Shown here in pieces: positions 40,184 through 49,319 of a stretch of 64,000 nucleotides of DNA. The notes beneath the pieces were generated by a model. The model saw only the letters and a program-made list of their open reading frames with translations, ran no database searches and was not told where the DNA came from. The stretch is from Kribbella sandramycini (lineage in GTDB: Bacteria > Actinomycetota > Actinomycetes > Propionibacteriales > Kribbellaceae), in the NCBI RefSeq assembly GCF_013131805.1, contig NZ_JABJRC010000001.1, positions 1,364,001-1,428,000 of the forward strand. Reading direction: 5' to 3'. The number at the start of each line of letters is the position of its first letter. The stretch's first letter is position 1. Made by a program: the position numbers and the translations under genes.

Positions 40184-41278
40184 CTAGTGCCCAGCCGTAT
40201 GCGCGACCCTCCCGAGCGTTCGCGCGACCAGCGCGCCAACCTGGTCGAGCTCGATCAGAAAGCCGTCATGTCCGTACGGCGAAGCGATCGTGTGGACGCC
40301 GTCCGCATCGGGACAGGCGGCCACCAACTCGGCCGACAGCGACGGCGGGTACAGCCGGTCCGAGTCGACGGCGGCGACGACCAGCCGGGCCTTCAGACCG
40401 GCAAGCGCGGCGGCGAGATCGCCGCGACCGCGGGTGATGTCGTGACTGTTCATCGCGCGGGTGAGGACGACGTACGAGCCGGGGTCGAACCGGCCGGCCA
40501 GCTTGGCCGCGTGATGGTCGAGGTAGGACTCGACGGCGTACCGGCCGCCGGTCGCCGGGTTCTCGCCGGTCTGCGGCGACCGGCCGAACCGGGCGGCGAG
40601 CTCGTACGACGATCGGTACGTGACGTGCGCGATCCGGCGGGCGATCCCGAGGCCGGCGATCGGCGCGCGACCGCTGCCGTAGTAGTCGCCGCCCTGCCAG
40701 TCGGGGTCGGCGGTGATCGCGGCCAGCTGCGGCGCGCACCAGGCGATCTGGTCGGCCGAGGCATAGCCGGTGGAGGCGAGGACGATCGCCGTCCCGACCC
40801 GATCCGGGAACATCAGCGGCCACTCGATCGCGCGCATCCCGCCCATCGAGCCGCCGATCACCGCGGCCCACCGATCGATGCCGAGGGCATCGGCCAGCGC
40901 GGCCTCGGCGGTCACCTGGTCGCGGATCGTGATCGCGGGGAACCGGCTCCCCCACGGCCGCCCGTCCGGCGCCTGGCTGGACGGGCCGGTGCTGCCCTGG
41001 CAGCCGCCGAGCACATTCGCGGCGACGATGTGCCAGTCGCGCGGATCGAGGTACCGGCCGGGCCCGATCAAGCCGTCCCACCACCCCGGTGTCGGCTGTC
41101 CGGGCCCGGCCGGACCGACCACATGCGCGTCGCCGGTCAGCGCGTGGCAGATCAGGACCGCGTTACCGGCCTGCGGATTCCCCCAGGTCTCGTACGCGAT
41201 CCTTGCCCCGGGCAACGTCGTACCGCTCTCCAGCAGCAGCTCGCCGACGTCGGCGTGACGTCGCCCGGGACCGGTCAT
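40184..41278 (-). CDS. metX: Homoserine O-acetyltransferase
   Basis: 364 residues, alpha/beta-hydrolase fold. Transfers an acetyl group from acetyl-CoA to homoserine, the activation step of methionine synthesis by direct sulfhydrylation. HALTGDAHVVG, NVLGGCQGSTGP, nucleophile S144 in GGSMGGMRAIEWPLMFP, acid DSDRLYPP and His in YGHDGFLIE are diagnostic. The ATG at 41278 shares one base with the metY stop (TGATG), so the pair is translationally coupled, metY first. Length is typical. The far upstream open frame overlaps metY and is ignored. Confidence 0.93.
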   Translation of the reverse strand: MTGPGRRHADVGELLLESGTTLPGARIAYETWGNPQAGNAVLICHALTGDAHVVGPAGPGQPTPGWWDGLIGPGRYLDPRDWHIVAANVLGGCQGSTGPSSQAPDGRPWGSRFPAITIRDQVTAEAALADALGIDRWAAVIGGSMGGMRAIEWPLMFPDRVGTAIVLASTGYASADQIAWCAPQLAAITADPDWQGGDYYGSGRAPIAGLGIARRIAHVTYRSSYELAARFGRSPQTGENPATGGRYAVESYLDHHAAKLAGRFDPGSYVVLTRAMNSHDITRGRGDLAAALAGLKARLVVAAVDSDRLYPPSLSAELVAACPDADGVHTIASPYGHDGFLIELDQVGALVARTLGRVAHTAGH

Positions 41279-42600
41279 CAGGCCGACTTCGCCGCGGCGA
41301 ACCCGACCTCGAGGTCGGCCAGGATGTCCTCGACGTGCTCGATCCCGACCGCGAGCCGGACCAGGCCGGGCGTCACGCCGGAGGCGAGCTGATCCTCGGC
41401 GGACAGCTGGCTGTGCGTCGTGGACGCCGGGTGGATGACGAGCGAGCGGACGTCGCCGATGTTGGCCACGTGGCTGTGCAGCTGCAGCGCGTCGACGAAC
41501 CGCTTCCCGGCGTCCACCCCGCCCTTGATCTCGAACGCGACCACGGCGCCGGCGCCGCGCGGGGCGTACTTCTGCGCCAGCGCGTGCCACGGCGAGGACT
41601 CCAGGCTCGCGTAGGCGACGCTGTCGACCTCGTCGCGCGCCTCCAGCCACTTGGCCACCTGCAGCGCGTTGTCGACGTGCCGTTCGATCCGCAGCGAAAG
41701 CGTCTCCAGCCCCTGCGCGATCAGGAACGCGTTGAACGGCGAGACCGCGGGCCCGATATCGCGCAGCCACTGCACCCGGGCCTTGAGGATGAAGGCCAGG
41801 TTGCCGAGGTCGGAGCCGACGCCGAGGTCGCGGCCGTAGGTGAGGCCGTGGTAGCTCGGGTCCGGCGTGTTGTAGCCGGGGAACCGCTCCGGGTTGGCCG
41901 CGTAGTCGAACTTGCCGGAGTCGACGATCACGCCGGCGATCGCCGTCCCGTGGCCGCCGAGGTACTTGGTCGCCGAGTGGACGACGACATCCGCGCCGTG
42001 CTCGATCGGGCGGATCAGGTACGGCGTCGCGACCGTGTTGTCGACCACCAGCGGGACGCCGTACTCGTGCGCGACCCCGGCGACGCCCTCGATGTCGAGG
42101 ATCTCGCTCTTCGGGTTCGCGATCGTCTCGGCGAAGAACACCTTGGTGTTCGGCTTGATCGCGGCCTTCCAGGACTCCAGGTCGTTCGGGTCCTCGACGA
42201 ACGACACCTCGATCCCGAGTTTCGGGAACGTGTAGTGGAACAGGTTGTACGTGCCGCCGTACAGGCTCGGGCTGCTCACCACGTGATCGCCGGCCTCGGC
42301 GATGTTCAGCAGTGCGACGGTTTCCGCCGCCTGACCGGAAGCCACCAGCAACGCCGCCGTACCGCCCTCGAGACTCGCGATCCGCTGCTCCACCGCGTCC
42401 TGCGTCGGGTTCTGGATCCGGGTGTAGATGTTCCCGAACTCCTTCAGCCCGAACAGACTGGCCGCATGGTCGGTGCTGTCGAACGTGTACGACGTCGTCT
42501 GGTAAATCGGCAACGCGCGAGCCTTCGTCGTCAGGTCCGACGTCTGCCCGGCATGGATCTGCCTGGTCTCGAACGACCAGCTGGGCGCGGTCTCAGTCAT
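41278..42600 (-). CDS. metY: O-acetylhomoserine sulfhydrylase
   Basis: 440 residues, PLP-dependent Cys/Met-metabolism family. Uses O-acetylhomoserine and sulfide to make homocysteine. Hallmarks: FETRQIHAGQ at the N-terminus, YTRIQNPTQDAVEQRIASLEGG, PLP region VVSSPSLYGGTYNLF and the Schiff-base Lys in HSATKYLGGHGTAIAG. The late RLAVGIEHVEDILADLE is also standard. First gene of metYX. I checked the 158-bp upstream gap for a SAM riboswitch and found none convincing. Confidence 0.94.
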   Translation of the reverse strand: MTETAPSWSFETRQIHAGQTSDLTTKARALPIYQTTSYTFDSTDHAASLFGLKEFGNIYTRIQNPTQDAVEQRIASLEGGTAALLVASGQAAETVALLNIAEAGDHVVSSPSLYGGTYNLFHYTFPKLGIEVSFVEDPNDLESWKAAIKPNTKVFFAETIANPKSEILDIEGVAGVAHEYGVPLVVDNTVATPYLIRPIEHGADVVVHSATKYLGGHGTAIAGVIVDSGKFDYAANPERFPGYNTPDPSYHGLTYGRDLGVGSDLGNLAFILKARVQWLRDIGPAVSPFNAFLIAQGLETLSLRIERHVDNALQVAKWLEARDEVDSVAYASLESSPWHALAQKYAPRGAGAVVAFEIKGGVDAGKRFVDALQLHSHVANIGDVRSLVIHPASTTHSQLSAEDQLASGVTPGLVRLAVGIEHVEDILADLEVGFAAAKSA

Positions 42601-42758
42601 GGCTTTCCTCTTCTCGGATCACAGCAGGTGATCGAAAGAGTACTAATCCAATCGACTTACTACGCCAAATCTCACTCTCCGGACACCACCCCGGCGCGCT
42701 GTCGATTTTTCCGGGCGCCGTTCGTCAGGGGGTGAGAGCGACTACTTGGAGGGTTTCG

Positions 42759-43118
42759 ATGAAGGCTGATGACATCTTTCCGATCGTGACGACCGGGGAT
42801 CTGCCGCGGTTGCTGGAGTTCTACGGCGCGGGGCTGGGCGGGGAGGAGTACTACCGGATTCCGGCGGAGGGCGCGGCGGCGTACGTGGCCTTGCGGTTCG
42901 GGACGGCGTCGTTGGGGCTGGCGGCTGGGGAGGCGACCGGCGCGGCGGCGATCGCGTTGTGGGTTTATGTGGATGACTGCGACGCCGCGGTGGAGCGGGC
43001 GCGGGCGGTGGGGGCCGAGGTGGTGGAGGGGCCGGCTACGCAGGCTTGGGGAGAGCGGATTGCGCGGGTGCTGGATCCGGATGGGAATCAGGTGGTGCTG
43101 GGGCAGCGCGCGCCCTAG
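42759..43118 (+). CDS. VOC-family protein (glyoxalase-like)
   Basis: 119 residues from ATG 42759 with GGAGG six bases upstream. Beta-alpha-beta modules: IFPIVTTGDLPRLLEFYGAGLGGEEYYR, then ALWVYVDDCDAAVERARAVGAEVVEGP and RVLDPDGNQVVLGQ. Metal-binding residues are partly replaced (no clear first His), so it resembles bleomycin-resistance-like binding proteins more than active glyoxalase. Divergent from metY. The G-rich wobble bias contrasts with its neighbours. Confidence 0.78.
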   Translation: MKADDIFPIVTTGDLPRLLEFYGAGLGGEEYYRIPAEGAAAYVALRFGTASLGLAAGEATGAAAIALWVYVDDCDAAVERARAVGAEVVEGPATQAWGERIARVLDPDGNQVVLGQRAP

Positions 43119-43136
43119 TCGGGGAGGATCGGGGGC

Positions 43137-43937
43137 ATGGTGTTTCGGGTCGGGTTGGTGGGGACGGAGAGCAGTCATGCGGATGGGATCGTGGGGTATC
43201 TGCGGTCGCGGCCGGAGGCGGCTCGGGTTGTGGCGGTGGTGGGGCCGGCTGACGAGCGGAACCGGGGGCTGGCCGGGGATGGGGTGGTGGTGGCCTCAGC
43301 GGGTGAGTTGCTGGGGATGGTTGATGCGGTGATTGTGACCAGCCGGGACGGCGCTGCGCATCGTCAGCTGGCAGTGCCGTTCTTGGCGGCTGGGGTGCCG
43401 GTCTGGGTGGACAAGCCGTTGGCTACGCGGGTGGTTGATGCGGAGGCAATGATGGCGGCGGCCCGGCGGGGTGGGACGACGGTGACGTCGTACTCGGCGT
43501 TGCGGTGGCTCCCGGATGCGGAGGGGTTCGGGCGCGGGCCGGCGGTGACGGTGAGCGGGCCGGCTGATCCGGGGAGTGTGTACGGCGGGATCTTCTTCTA
43601 CGGGATCCATGTGGCTGACTTGGCCCAGCGGCTGGCGCCTGGCGAGCCGGGGCCGGTGGCCGTGACACACGAGGACGGCGCGATCGTTGCGCGCTACGAG
43701 TGTGGCGGGGTGGCGGTGACGCTGCGGTTCGTCGCGGAGGGGCCGTTCGAGGTCGAGGTGGCCGGCTGGGGACGGCGGGAGATTCGGCTGGACGCCGACT
43801 ACGTCGTACCGGGTGTGCAGGTGTTTCTGGAGATGCTCGCCTCGGGGGTGGCGCCATTGGAGGACGCGACGATGCTGGCGCCGATCAGGGTGTTGGAGCA
43901 GGTGCGGGCACAACTGGCGGGTCTTCGGGCAGGATGA
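43137..43937 (+). CDS. Gfo/Idh/MocA-type oxidoreductase (short form)
   Basis: 266 residues, shorter than the usual 330-390. The N-terminal Rossmann domain reads VFRVGLVGTESSHADGIVGYL, where the usual G-x-G-x-x-G is altered, and PVWVDKPLATRVVDAEAMMAA matches the conserved EKP(L/V)A-type motif with Asp in place of Glu. The C-terminal sheet domain is abbreviated. It may oxidise sugars or inositol-like substrates, or be a diverged, non-canonical cofactor binder. It starts 18 bases after the VOC gene, suggesting an operon. Confidence 0.72.
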   Translation: MVFRVGLVGTESSHADGIVGYLRSRPEAARVVAVVGPADERNRGLAGDGVVVASAGELLGMVDAVIVTSRDGAAHRQLAVPFLAAGVPVWVDKPLATRVVDAEAMMAAARRGGTTVTSYSALRWLPDAEGFGRGPAVTVSGPADPGSVYGGIFFYGIHVADLAQRLAPGEPGPVAVTHEDGAIVARYECGGVAVTLRFVAEGPFEVEVAGWGRREIRLDADYVVPGVQVFLEMLASGVAPLEDATMLAPIRVLEQVRAQLAGLRAG

Positions 43938-44009
43938 ACGGCACCGGGACGGCGTGGGGTGCGTCGGACCATACGCTCGGGGAAGTTCCAGGTCAGAGGG
44001 GGTAGGTCA

Positions 44010-44768
44010 GTGCGGAGCGAATTGTTCGCCGCGGCGAACCAGGAGCAGGAGTCGGCACAGCCCGGATTGCGGCTGCAGAACTCGAAACTGCTGAAGGTCG
44101 AGTTGCGGGGTGAGGTGTTCGCGCGGCAGGGCGCGATGGTCGCGTATCAGGGCAATGTGCAATTCGAGGCCCAGGGGTCCGGCGGGATCGGCAAGTTCAT
44201 CAAGAGCAAACTCACCGGCGAGGGCGTCCCGCTGATGAAGATGCGCGGGCAGGGTGACGTCTTCCTCGCCGACCGCGCCGCGGACGTCTACCTGATCGAT
44301 CTCGACGGCCCGCAGGACGGCCTGAGCATCAACGGCGCCAACGTGCTCGCATTCGAGTCGTCGCTGAGCTGGGACATCCAGCGCGTCCAGGGGATGGGCA
44401 TGATGTCGAACGCCGGCCTGTTCAACTGCGTGTTCTCCGGGCAGGGCCGGCTCGCGATCACCTGTAAGGGGACGCCGGTCGTACTCAACGTCGACCAGCC
44501 GACGTACGCCGACCCGCAGGCCGCGATCGCCTGGTCGACCAACCTGCAGACCGGCTACATGCGCGCCGACCAGCTCGGCCTCGGCACGCTGCTCGGCCGC
44601 ACGACGGGCGAGGCGTTCACGATGAGCTTCGCCGGTCAGGGCTTCGTCGTCGTTCAGCCCTCCGAGGAGCCGCCGGGCGGCGCCATCGGCGGCACAGGCA
44701 GCGGCCAGCAAACCGGCCAGGACGGCGGCGTCGCGGGCGTGCTGGGCGGTCTACTCGGCGGTCGCTAA
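44010..44768 (+). CDS. AIM24/DUF124 family protein
   Basis: 252 residues from GTG 44010 (GGGGG-TAGG site). A single jelly-roll/TRAP-like beta domain: LLKVELRGEVFARQGAMVAYQGNVQFEAQG, GQGDVFLADRAADVYLIDLDG, INGANVLAFESSLSWDIQRVQGMGMMSNAGLFNCVFSGQGRLAITCKGTPVVL. It ends in a Gly/Gln-rich tail. AIM24 relatives are widespread, and the bacterial role is unknown. The 3' end overlaps the convergent SGNH gene by 18 bases. Confidence 0.85.
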   Translation: MRSELFAAANQEQESAQPGLRLQNSKLLKVELRGEVFARQGAMVAYQGNVQFEAQGSGGIGKFIKSKLTGEGVPLMKMRGQGDVFLADRAADVYLIDLDGPQDGLSINGANVLAFESSLSWDIQRVQGMGMMSNAGLFNCVFSGQGRLAITCKGTPVVLNVDQPTYADPQAAIAWSTNLQTGYMRADQLGLGTLLGRTTGEAFTMSFAGQGFVVVQPSEEPPGGAIGGTGSGQQTGQDGGVAGVLGGLLGGR

Positions 44769-45389
44769 CCGCTCGCAGATGTCCCAGGCGGAGTGCTGGA
44801 GGAGGGCCGCGGTGTTCGCATCGAGGCCCTTCACCGGCACGTCGAGGCCGACTGGATCTTCGGCCAGCAAGGCGATCAGGAAGACGCAGGCCGCGAGGTA
44901 GCTGCCTGCCAAGGCCGGGTGGCTGTTGTCCTTGTCGTGCAGCACCGGCTCCGCATGCTCCTGCAGGAACCGCTCCCACACCGGGCCGACCGGGATCAGC
45001 GTCGCGCCCAGCTCAACCGCGCTCCCGGCGTACGCCGCGGTCAGCGCCGCCTGGGTTTCCGGCGCGTTCCGCCGGGCCCAGGTCAAGTAGAGCGCCGTCC
45101 GCGCCCCAGCCGCCCGGATCGCCGCGTCGAACTCCCGCGCGCTCTCCCGAAACCGCTCCGGGCTCTTGATCGGCAACGTGCTCTGCTCCTGCAGGACGAC
45201 GACGTCGTACCCGCCGTCCGCTATCGCCGCCGGCGCCTTGCCCGCATTCAGATGCTGCCGCAACGAGGCCCCGCCCGCCTGGATCAGCGTCGACGACATC
45301 TCGACGCCCCGCGCCGCCGCCAGCCCCTTCAACAACCCGGGCAGGTTGTTCCGCGCCGTGAAGCTGTTCCCCACAAAGAGAATCCGCAC
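44751..45389 (-). CDS. SGNH/GDSL-like hydrolase
   Basis: 212 residues. Block I has the nucleophile Ser in RILFVGNSFTARNNLPGLL. Block II/III are represented by VVVLQEQSTLPI and the C-terminal Asp/His block by HDKDNSHPALAGSYLAACVF. No signal peptide, so cytosolic. Such esterases deacylate carbohydrates or lipids; the substrate is unknown. The single gene is convergent with AIM24 and divergent from mscL. Confidence 0.78.
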   Translation of the reverse strand: MRILFVGNSFTARNNLPGLLKGLAAARGVEMSSTLIQAGGASLRQHLNAGKAPAAIADGGYDVVVLQEQSTLPIKSPERFRESAREFDAAIRAAGARTALYLTWARRNAPETQAALTAAYAGSAVELGATLIPVGPVWERFLQEHAEPVLHDKDNSHPALAGSYLAACVFLIALLAEDPVGLDVPVKGLDANTAALLQHSAWDICERLATAE

Positions 45390-45466
45390 GACACGGACCC
45401 TACTACCCGCCGGGCCGGGTGTTCCGGGTCCAAGATGGCGTCACCAATTCATCACGGGGAGTGGAC

Positions 45467-45928
45467 ATGAGAAACCTCTGGCTGGAGTTCAAGGCGTTCG
45501 CGCTCGGCGGCAACATGCTCGACCTGGCGCTCGGGTTCATCATCGGCGCGGCGTTCGCGGCGGTGGTCGAGAGCCTGGCCGGGAACGTCCTGATGCAGCT
45601 GGTGGCGGCGATCTTCGGGCAGCCCGACTTCACCACGCTGACGTTCGCCTTCAACGGCGCCGAGATCAAGTACGGCGCGTTCCTCACCGACTTCTTGTCG
45701 TTCCTGATGCTCGGGCTGGTGCTGTTCGCGCTGGTCAAGCTGCTCAAGAAGGCCGGCCTGGGCAACTTCCGCGCGCAGGGCCAGTCCGAGTGCCCGTACT
45801 GCAAGGAGTTCGTCTCCGTCGACGCGATCAAGTGCAAGTGGTGCACGGCCGATATCGACCCGGCGCAGGTCGAGGAGGAGGACGCCGCGCTGCTCGCCCG
45901 GCGCGAGCCTCGCACCGACCAGGCCTGA
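45467..45928 (+). CDS. mscL: Large-conductance mechanosensitive channel MscL with C-terminal zinc ribbon
   Basis: 153 residues from ATG 45467 (GGGGAG upstream). MscL core: amphipathic N-helix RNLWLEFKAFALGGNMLDLALGFIIGAAFAAVVESLAGNVLM is TM1, and DFLSFLMLGLVLFALVKLL is TM2. Pentamers open under membrane tension to release solutes during osmotic downshock. After TM2, the usual acidic helix is replaced by ECPYCKEFVSVDAIKCKWCTADI, a four-Cys zinc-ribbon (CPYC...CKWC), then a short acidic tail. The ribbon is an unusual cytosolic addition that may gate or tether the channel (inference). Confidence 0.88.
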   Translation: MRNLWLEFKAFALGGNMLDLALGFIIGAAFAAVVESLAGNVLMQLVAAIFGQPDFTTLTFAFNGAEIKYGAFLTDFLSFLMLGLVLFALVKLLKKAGLGNFRAQGQSECPYCKEFVSVDAIKCKWCTADIDPAQVEEEDAALLARREPRTDQA

Positions 45929-45970
45929 ACCTGGTTGACGCCCTCGCCGGCCGGGCGGTTGGGTGGGCGG

Positions 45971-46414
45971 ATGGAGATTGTTCGGGTTCGGGACGAGGCG
46001 ACGCTGGTTGACTGGCGGCGGGTGCACAACGAGATTGTGCCGCCGGCGGCGCTCACGGTGGACGAGGTGCGGGAGCGCGCGGAGCGGAACGTGCTCGAGG
46101 TTGCGTACGACGACGGGGTGTTGGTGGGATGTTCGACGGTGCGGCCGCCGTCGGAGGAGACGGCGGCCATGACGGTGATTGCTCGGGTATTGCCGGCGTA
46201 CCGGCGCCGGGGCTTCGGCGAACTGCTCTATCAGCACTGTCTGCGGCAGGCCCGTGGTCCGGTCGAAACGCATGTGCTGGCGAGTAACGCCGATGGGCTT
46301 CGGTTCGCGTTGGCCCACGGGTTCGTGGAGGTCGAGCGTTATCTGCTGCCCGGCGACGAGATCCCGTTCGTGGAGCTGCGGTTAGACGAACTTGACGATC
46401 GGGAAGCGCGGTGA
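45971..46414 (+). CDS. GNAT-family N-acetyltransferase
   Basis: 147 residues from ATG 45971. Compact single GNAT domain: central AMTVIARVLPAYRRRGFGELLYQHCLRQAR supplies the acetyl-CoA-binding R-R-x-G-x-G loop, and ETHVLASNADGLRFALAHGFVEVERYL is the C-terminal motif. It probably acetylates a small amine; substrate unknown. It follows mscL by 42 bases on the same strand, and its end overlaps the convergent Tat-hydrolase gene by 33 bases. Confidence 0.8.
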   Translation: MEIVRVRDEATLVDWRRVHNEIVPPAALTVDEVRERAERNVLEVAYDDGVLVGCSTVRPPSEETAAMTVIARVLPAYRRRGFGELLYQHCLRQARGPVETHVLASNADGLRFALAHGFVEVERYLLPGDEIPFVELRLDELDDREAR

Positions 46415-47548
46415 CTCCTTGCGGAGCAGCGGTTGGGGGCGGTGCTTGAGGAACTGGTCGAAGGCGGCGGCCAGGTAGGCGCGTTGCGCCGCGACGCTCT
46501 GGGCGGGGTTGACCAGGCCGACCAGGTCGGCGACCGGTTTCGGTTCCAGGTCGTGGATCTTGGCCAGCTTCGGGGCGAAGACCTGGTAGTCGGCGAAGGA
46601 GCCGTGCGCGCCGGCCGGGATACTCAGGTTGAGTTTCCAGCCGCGCTGGTTGGCCCAGAAGCTGGTCCAGGACGGGTCGTTCAGGTCGCCGGTGATCGGC
46701 AGTCGCGAGTGTTCGGCGGCGCCGAACAACAGGAACGGCCGGTCCAGCCCGCGTTTGGCGACCTCGCTCAGCTCGCCGACCGGGAAGCCGTATTGCATCG
46801 CGCCGTCCAGGTTGACGCCGACGGCGACCCGGCGGTCGGTGCGCATGGTCTCGGCCGCGGCGAACCCGCCGAGCGAGTAGCCGAACATACCGATCCGGCG
46901 CAGGTCCATCGAGCCCGCGAACGGCAGCCGGCCGAGGCCGTTCAGGACGAAGCGGATATCGGCGAGCCGGACGTCGAGAACGGGCCTGAGCTCGTCGGTC
47001 GGCAACTGCACCGGGACGACGCGACCGCCCGGGAACTCGACCGGCGCCTCACCGGTGTGATCGATCGTGACGACGACGTACCCCCGACTCGTCAGCTCCT
47101 CGACCTGCGCTGTCCCCAGCAGCCGCGACGTGCCGAAGCCGGGTGAGTAGAGCAGCACCGGGTGCCGTCCGATCGCGACCGCGCCGGCCCGCGCGTGCGT
47201 CGGCGTACCGGCGTAGTCGACGCGGCCCGGCGCGAGCCCGAGGTAGGTGCCCAGCTCGTCGGCGAGCGGCTTCGCAACCTGCGACGGCGCGTACGGCACC
47301 CGCGCTCCACCGCCAGGTCGGGCCGGATACCAGATGCTGACCATCAACTCACGTCGCCGCTCAGGGCGCCACGGGTCGGGCCGGGAGTTGTCCACCAGAT
47401 GCACCTCGCGGACGCCGATCGCGTACGCGCCGGTCGGTGCGGGCAGTACAAGCTTGGTCGGTAGTGGCGTGGCCGCGGCGGGCAGGGTCGTCGCCGCGAG
47501 CGAGCCGGCGACGACGGTGAGCAGAGTACGGCGTCCGATAGTCGTCAT
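46382..47548 (-). CDS. Tat-exported alpha/beta hydrolase, PAF-acetylhydrolase type
   Basis: 388 residues from ATG 47548. The N-terminus TTIGRRTLLTVVAGSLAATTLPAAA is a twin-arginine signal. The mature enzyme has SIWYPARPGG, HPVLLYSPGFG, the nucleophile elbow FGYSLGGFAAAETM (GYSLGG) and a late His in PAGAHGSFADY. This pattern matches bacterial platelet-activating-factor acetylhydrolase/dienelactone-hydrolase relatives, lipases or esterases acting outside the cell. Tat export implies folding in the cytoplasm before secretion. Substrate unknown. Confidence 0.84.
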   Translation of the reverse strand: MTTIGRRTLLTVVAGSLAATTLPAAATPLPTKLVLPAPTGAYAIGVREVHLVDNSRPDPWRPERRRELMVSIWYPARPGGGARVPYAPSQVAKPLADELGTYLGLAPGRVDYAGTPTHARAGAVAIGRHPVLLYSPGFGTSRLLGTAQVEELTSRGYVVVTIDHTGEAPVEFPGGRVVPVQLPTDELRPVLDVRLADIRFVLNGLGRLPFAGSMDLRRIGMFGYSLGGFAAAETMRTDRRVAVGVNLDGAMQYGFPVGELSEVAKRGLDRPFLLFGAAEHSRLPITGDLNDPSWTSFWANQRGWKLNLSIPAGAHGSFADYQVFAPKLAKIHDLEPKPVADLVGLVNPAQSVAAQRAYLAAAFDQFLKHRPQPLLRKESPRFPIVKFV

Positions 47549-47609
47549 GTGCCGTACCCTGCCCGCCGCCACGGTCAGCGGGGATCCACCCACAGGGTGA
47601 TCTCGACCC

Positions 47610-48839
47610 TTAGGGGACGGAGGTCAGGTCGACGGTCTTTCGGAGCCCCGGGGTTGTCGCTGCGACGGCGACGACAGCTGCCACGCAGAGCACGGCGCCG
47701 GAGACGAGCGCGGTCATCGGGGAGGTGAACTGGGCGGTGACGCCGCCGCGGACGTTGCCGAGATTGGGCCCGGCGCTACCGACGATCTGTTCGGCAGCGG
47801 CGACCCGGCCGAGGAGCTCGTTCGGGGTGTGCAGCTGCACAATGGTGCTGCGGGCAACGACCGAGACGGTGTCGGCGGCCCCGGCCGAAGCGAGGAAGGC
47901 CAATGCCAGCCAGGGGTTCGGGGCGAAGGCGAACAGTCCGAGGGCGACACCCCAGCTGCCGGCGCCGATGAGCATCACCACGCCCGGGCGCGGTAACCGG
48001 GTGTACGAGCCGGACAGGACCGACGCGACCACTCCCCCGACGGCGATCGCGGTCAGGAACAGGCCGAGGGTGCGCGGGTCGTTCCCGAACCGTTCGGCGT
48101 TGATCGCCGGGAACAGGCTGATCGGCATCGACAGCACGGTGACCGCGAGGTCGGTGATCAGCGCGCCGCGGATCACCGGCGTCGATGCCACGAAGACGAG
48201 CCCGTCGGCGACGCCGCGCAGCCCCGGCCGAACCTCGGCCTCGACCTTGAGCAGCGGGAGACCCAGGACGCCGTACAGGACGGCGGCGAAGGTCAGGCAG
48301 TCGATCAGGTACGCCGTGCCCGGGCCCCACGCGCCGACGATCAGCCCGCCGGCCGCCGGGCCGATCAGCATCGCGCCCTGGAACGCGATCCGATTCAGCG
48401 CGATCCCGCCGGCCAGAAGCTCCCGCGGCAGCAGCTGCGGCAGGACGCTGCGCGCTACCGGCCCGGACGCCGCGCCGAACGCCGACTGGATCGCGATGAC
48501 ACCGAGTAACGCACCGGCCGGCATCGCGCCGGTCAGCAGCTGAGCCGCCATCGCCATCGCCGCGAGCAGAGAGCCGATCGTGGTGATCAGATAGAGCCGA
48601 CGGCGCTCGAACCGATCAACGGCGGCCCCGGCGAACAGGCCGAGCACGATCAGCGGCAGCGCCTTCGCCAACCCGACGGCGCCGGTCCAGATCGTGCTGT
48701 TCGTCTGCTCCCAGATCTGAACCAGCACCGCGACGAAGGCCAGCTGCGCGCCGAACATCGACACCACCTGACCGATCCACAACCGGCGGAACGCGGCCGA
48801 GACCCGCAACGGCTCGACGTCGATCAGGAACCGCTTCAC
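47610..48839 (-). CDS. MFS transporter (MFS_3/enterobactin-exporter-like)
   Basis: About 409 residues from GTG 48839, overlapping the MarR stop by 4 nt (GTGA). About 11-12 membrane helices. The opening AFRRLWIGQVVSMFGAQLAFVAVLVQIWEQT and the loop AGAAVDRFERRRLYL (motif A-like) are typical of EntS/MefA-type exporters. Translational coupling to the MarR gene indicates co-regulation of a regulator-exporter pair, probably for efflux of a toxic or signalling compound. Confidence 0.87.
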   Translation of the reverse strand: MKRFLIDVEPLRVSAAFRRLWIGQVVSMFGAQLAFVAVLVQIWEQTNSTIWTGAVGLAKALPLIVLGLFAGAAVDRFERRRLYLITTIGSLLAAMAMAAQLLTGAMPAGALLGVIAIQSAFGAASGPVARSVLPQLLPRELLAGGIALNRIAFQGAMLIGPAAGGLIVGAWGPGTAYLIDCLTFAAVLYGVLGLPLLKVEAEVRPGLRGVADGLVFVASTPVIRGALITDLAVTVLSMPISLFPAINAERFGNDPRTLGLFLTAIAVGGVVASVLSGSYTRLPRPGVVMLIGAGSWGVALGLFAFAPNPWLALAFLASAGAADTVSVVARSTIVQLHTPNELLGRVAAAEQIVGSAGPNLGNVRGGVTAQFTSPMTALVSGAVLCVAAVVAVAATTPGLRKTVDLTSVP

Positions 48840-49309
48840 GACGAGGCCAGCTTGACGGCGATCCGATCGTGAAAGCTCGTCCGCGCCAGCGCGGCCTCGA
48901 TATCGCGGACCACCTGACTCATCGGATACGGCAGCTCGGCCTCGAGCTCGGCGATCGCGGCCTCCGTCGCCCGCCACTCGGCCGCGAGCAACTCCACCAG
49001 CCCACGCGCCTTCGGCGTCAAGGTGACCAGCTTGTTCCGCGCGTCCGCACCAGGCGCCGTCCGCACCAGGCCGGCCTTACGCATCGCCGCCACCTTCTGG
49101 CTGAGCGCCGAATGCGTCCGGCCGACCGACTCGGCCAGTTCGGTGATCGTCATCGGCCCGCGCAAATGGAGCCGCAACAGCTCCATCACCCAGGTCGGCT
49201 TCACACCCTCGACCTGATGATCGGTGTAGATCCGCGCGATGTCGCCGTCCATCCGGGCCAGCAGTTGATGCAGCCCGCGCCACTGACTCTGTTCGGTGGG
49301 ATCCTCCAT
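48836..49309 (-). CDS. MarR-family transcriptional regulator
   Basis: 157 residues. HTH and wing: MTITELAESVGRTHSALSQKVAAMRKAGLVRTAPGADARNKLVTLTPKARGLVELL (about 53-108), where the wing carries GADARNK. It is the first gene of a two-gene operon with the MFS exporter (GTGA overlap). A 26-bp perfect palindrome lies 11-36 bases upstream of its ATG, so autoregulation is very likely. Confidence 0.88.
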   Translation of the reverse strand: MEDPTEQSQWRGLHQLLARMDGDIARIYTDHQVEGVKPTWVMELLRLHLRGPMTITELAESVGRTHSALSQKVAAMRKAGLVRTAPGADARNKLVTLTPKARGLVELLAAEWRATEAAIAELEAELPYPMSQVVRDIEAALARTSFHDRIAVKLASS

Positions 49310-49319
49310 CCCGCTACTG

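Noticed and set aside
42601..42758. SAM riboswitch upstream of metY
   Set aside because: The minus-strand leader lacks the conserved stems and core bases of SAM-I/IV or SAM-II elements that I would recognise.
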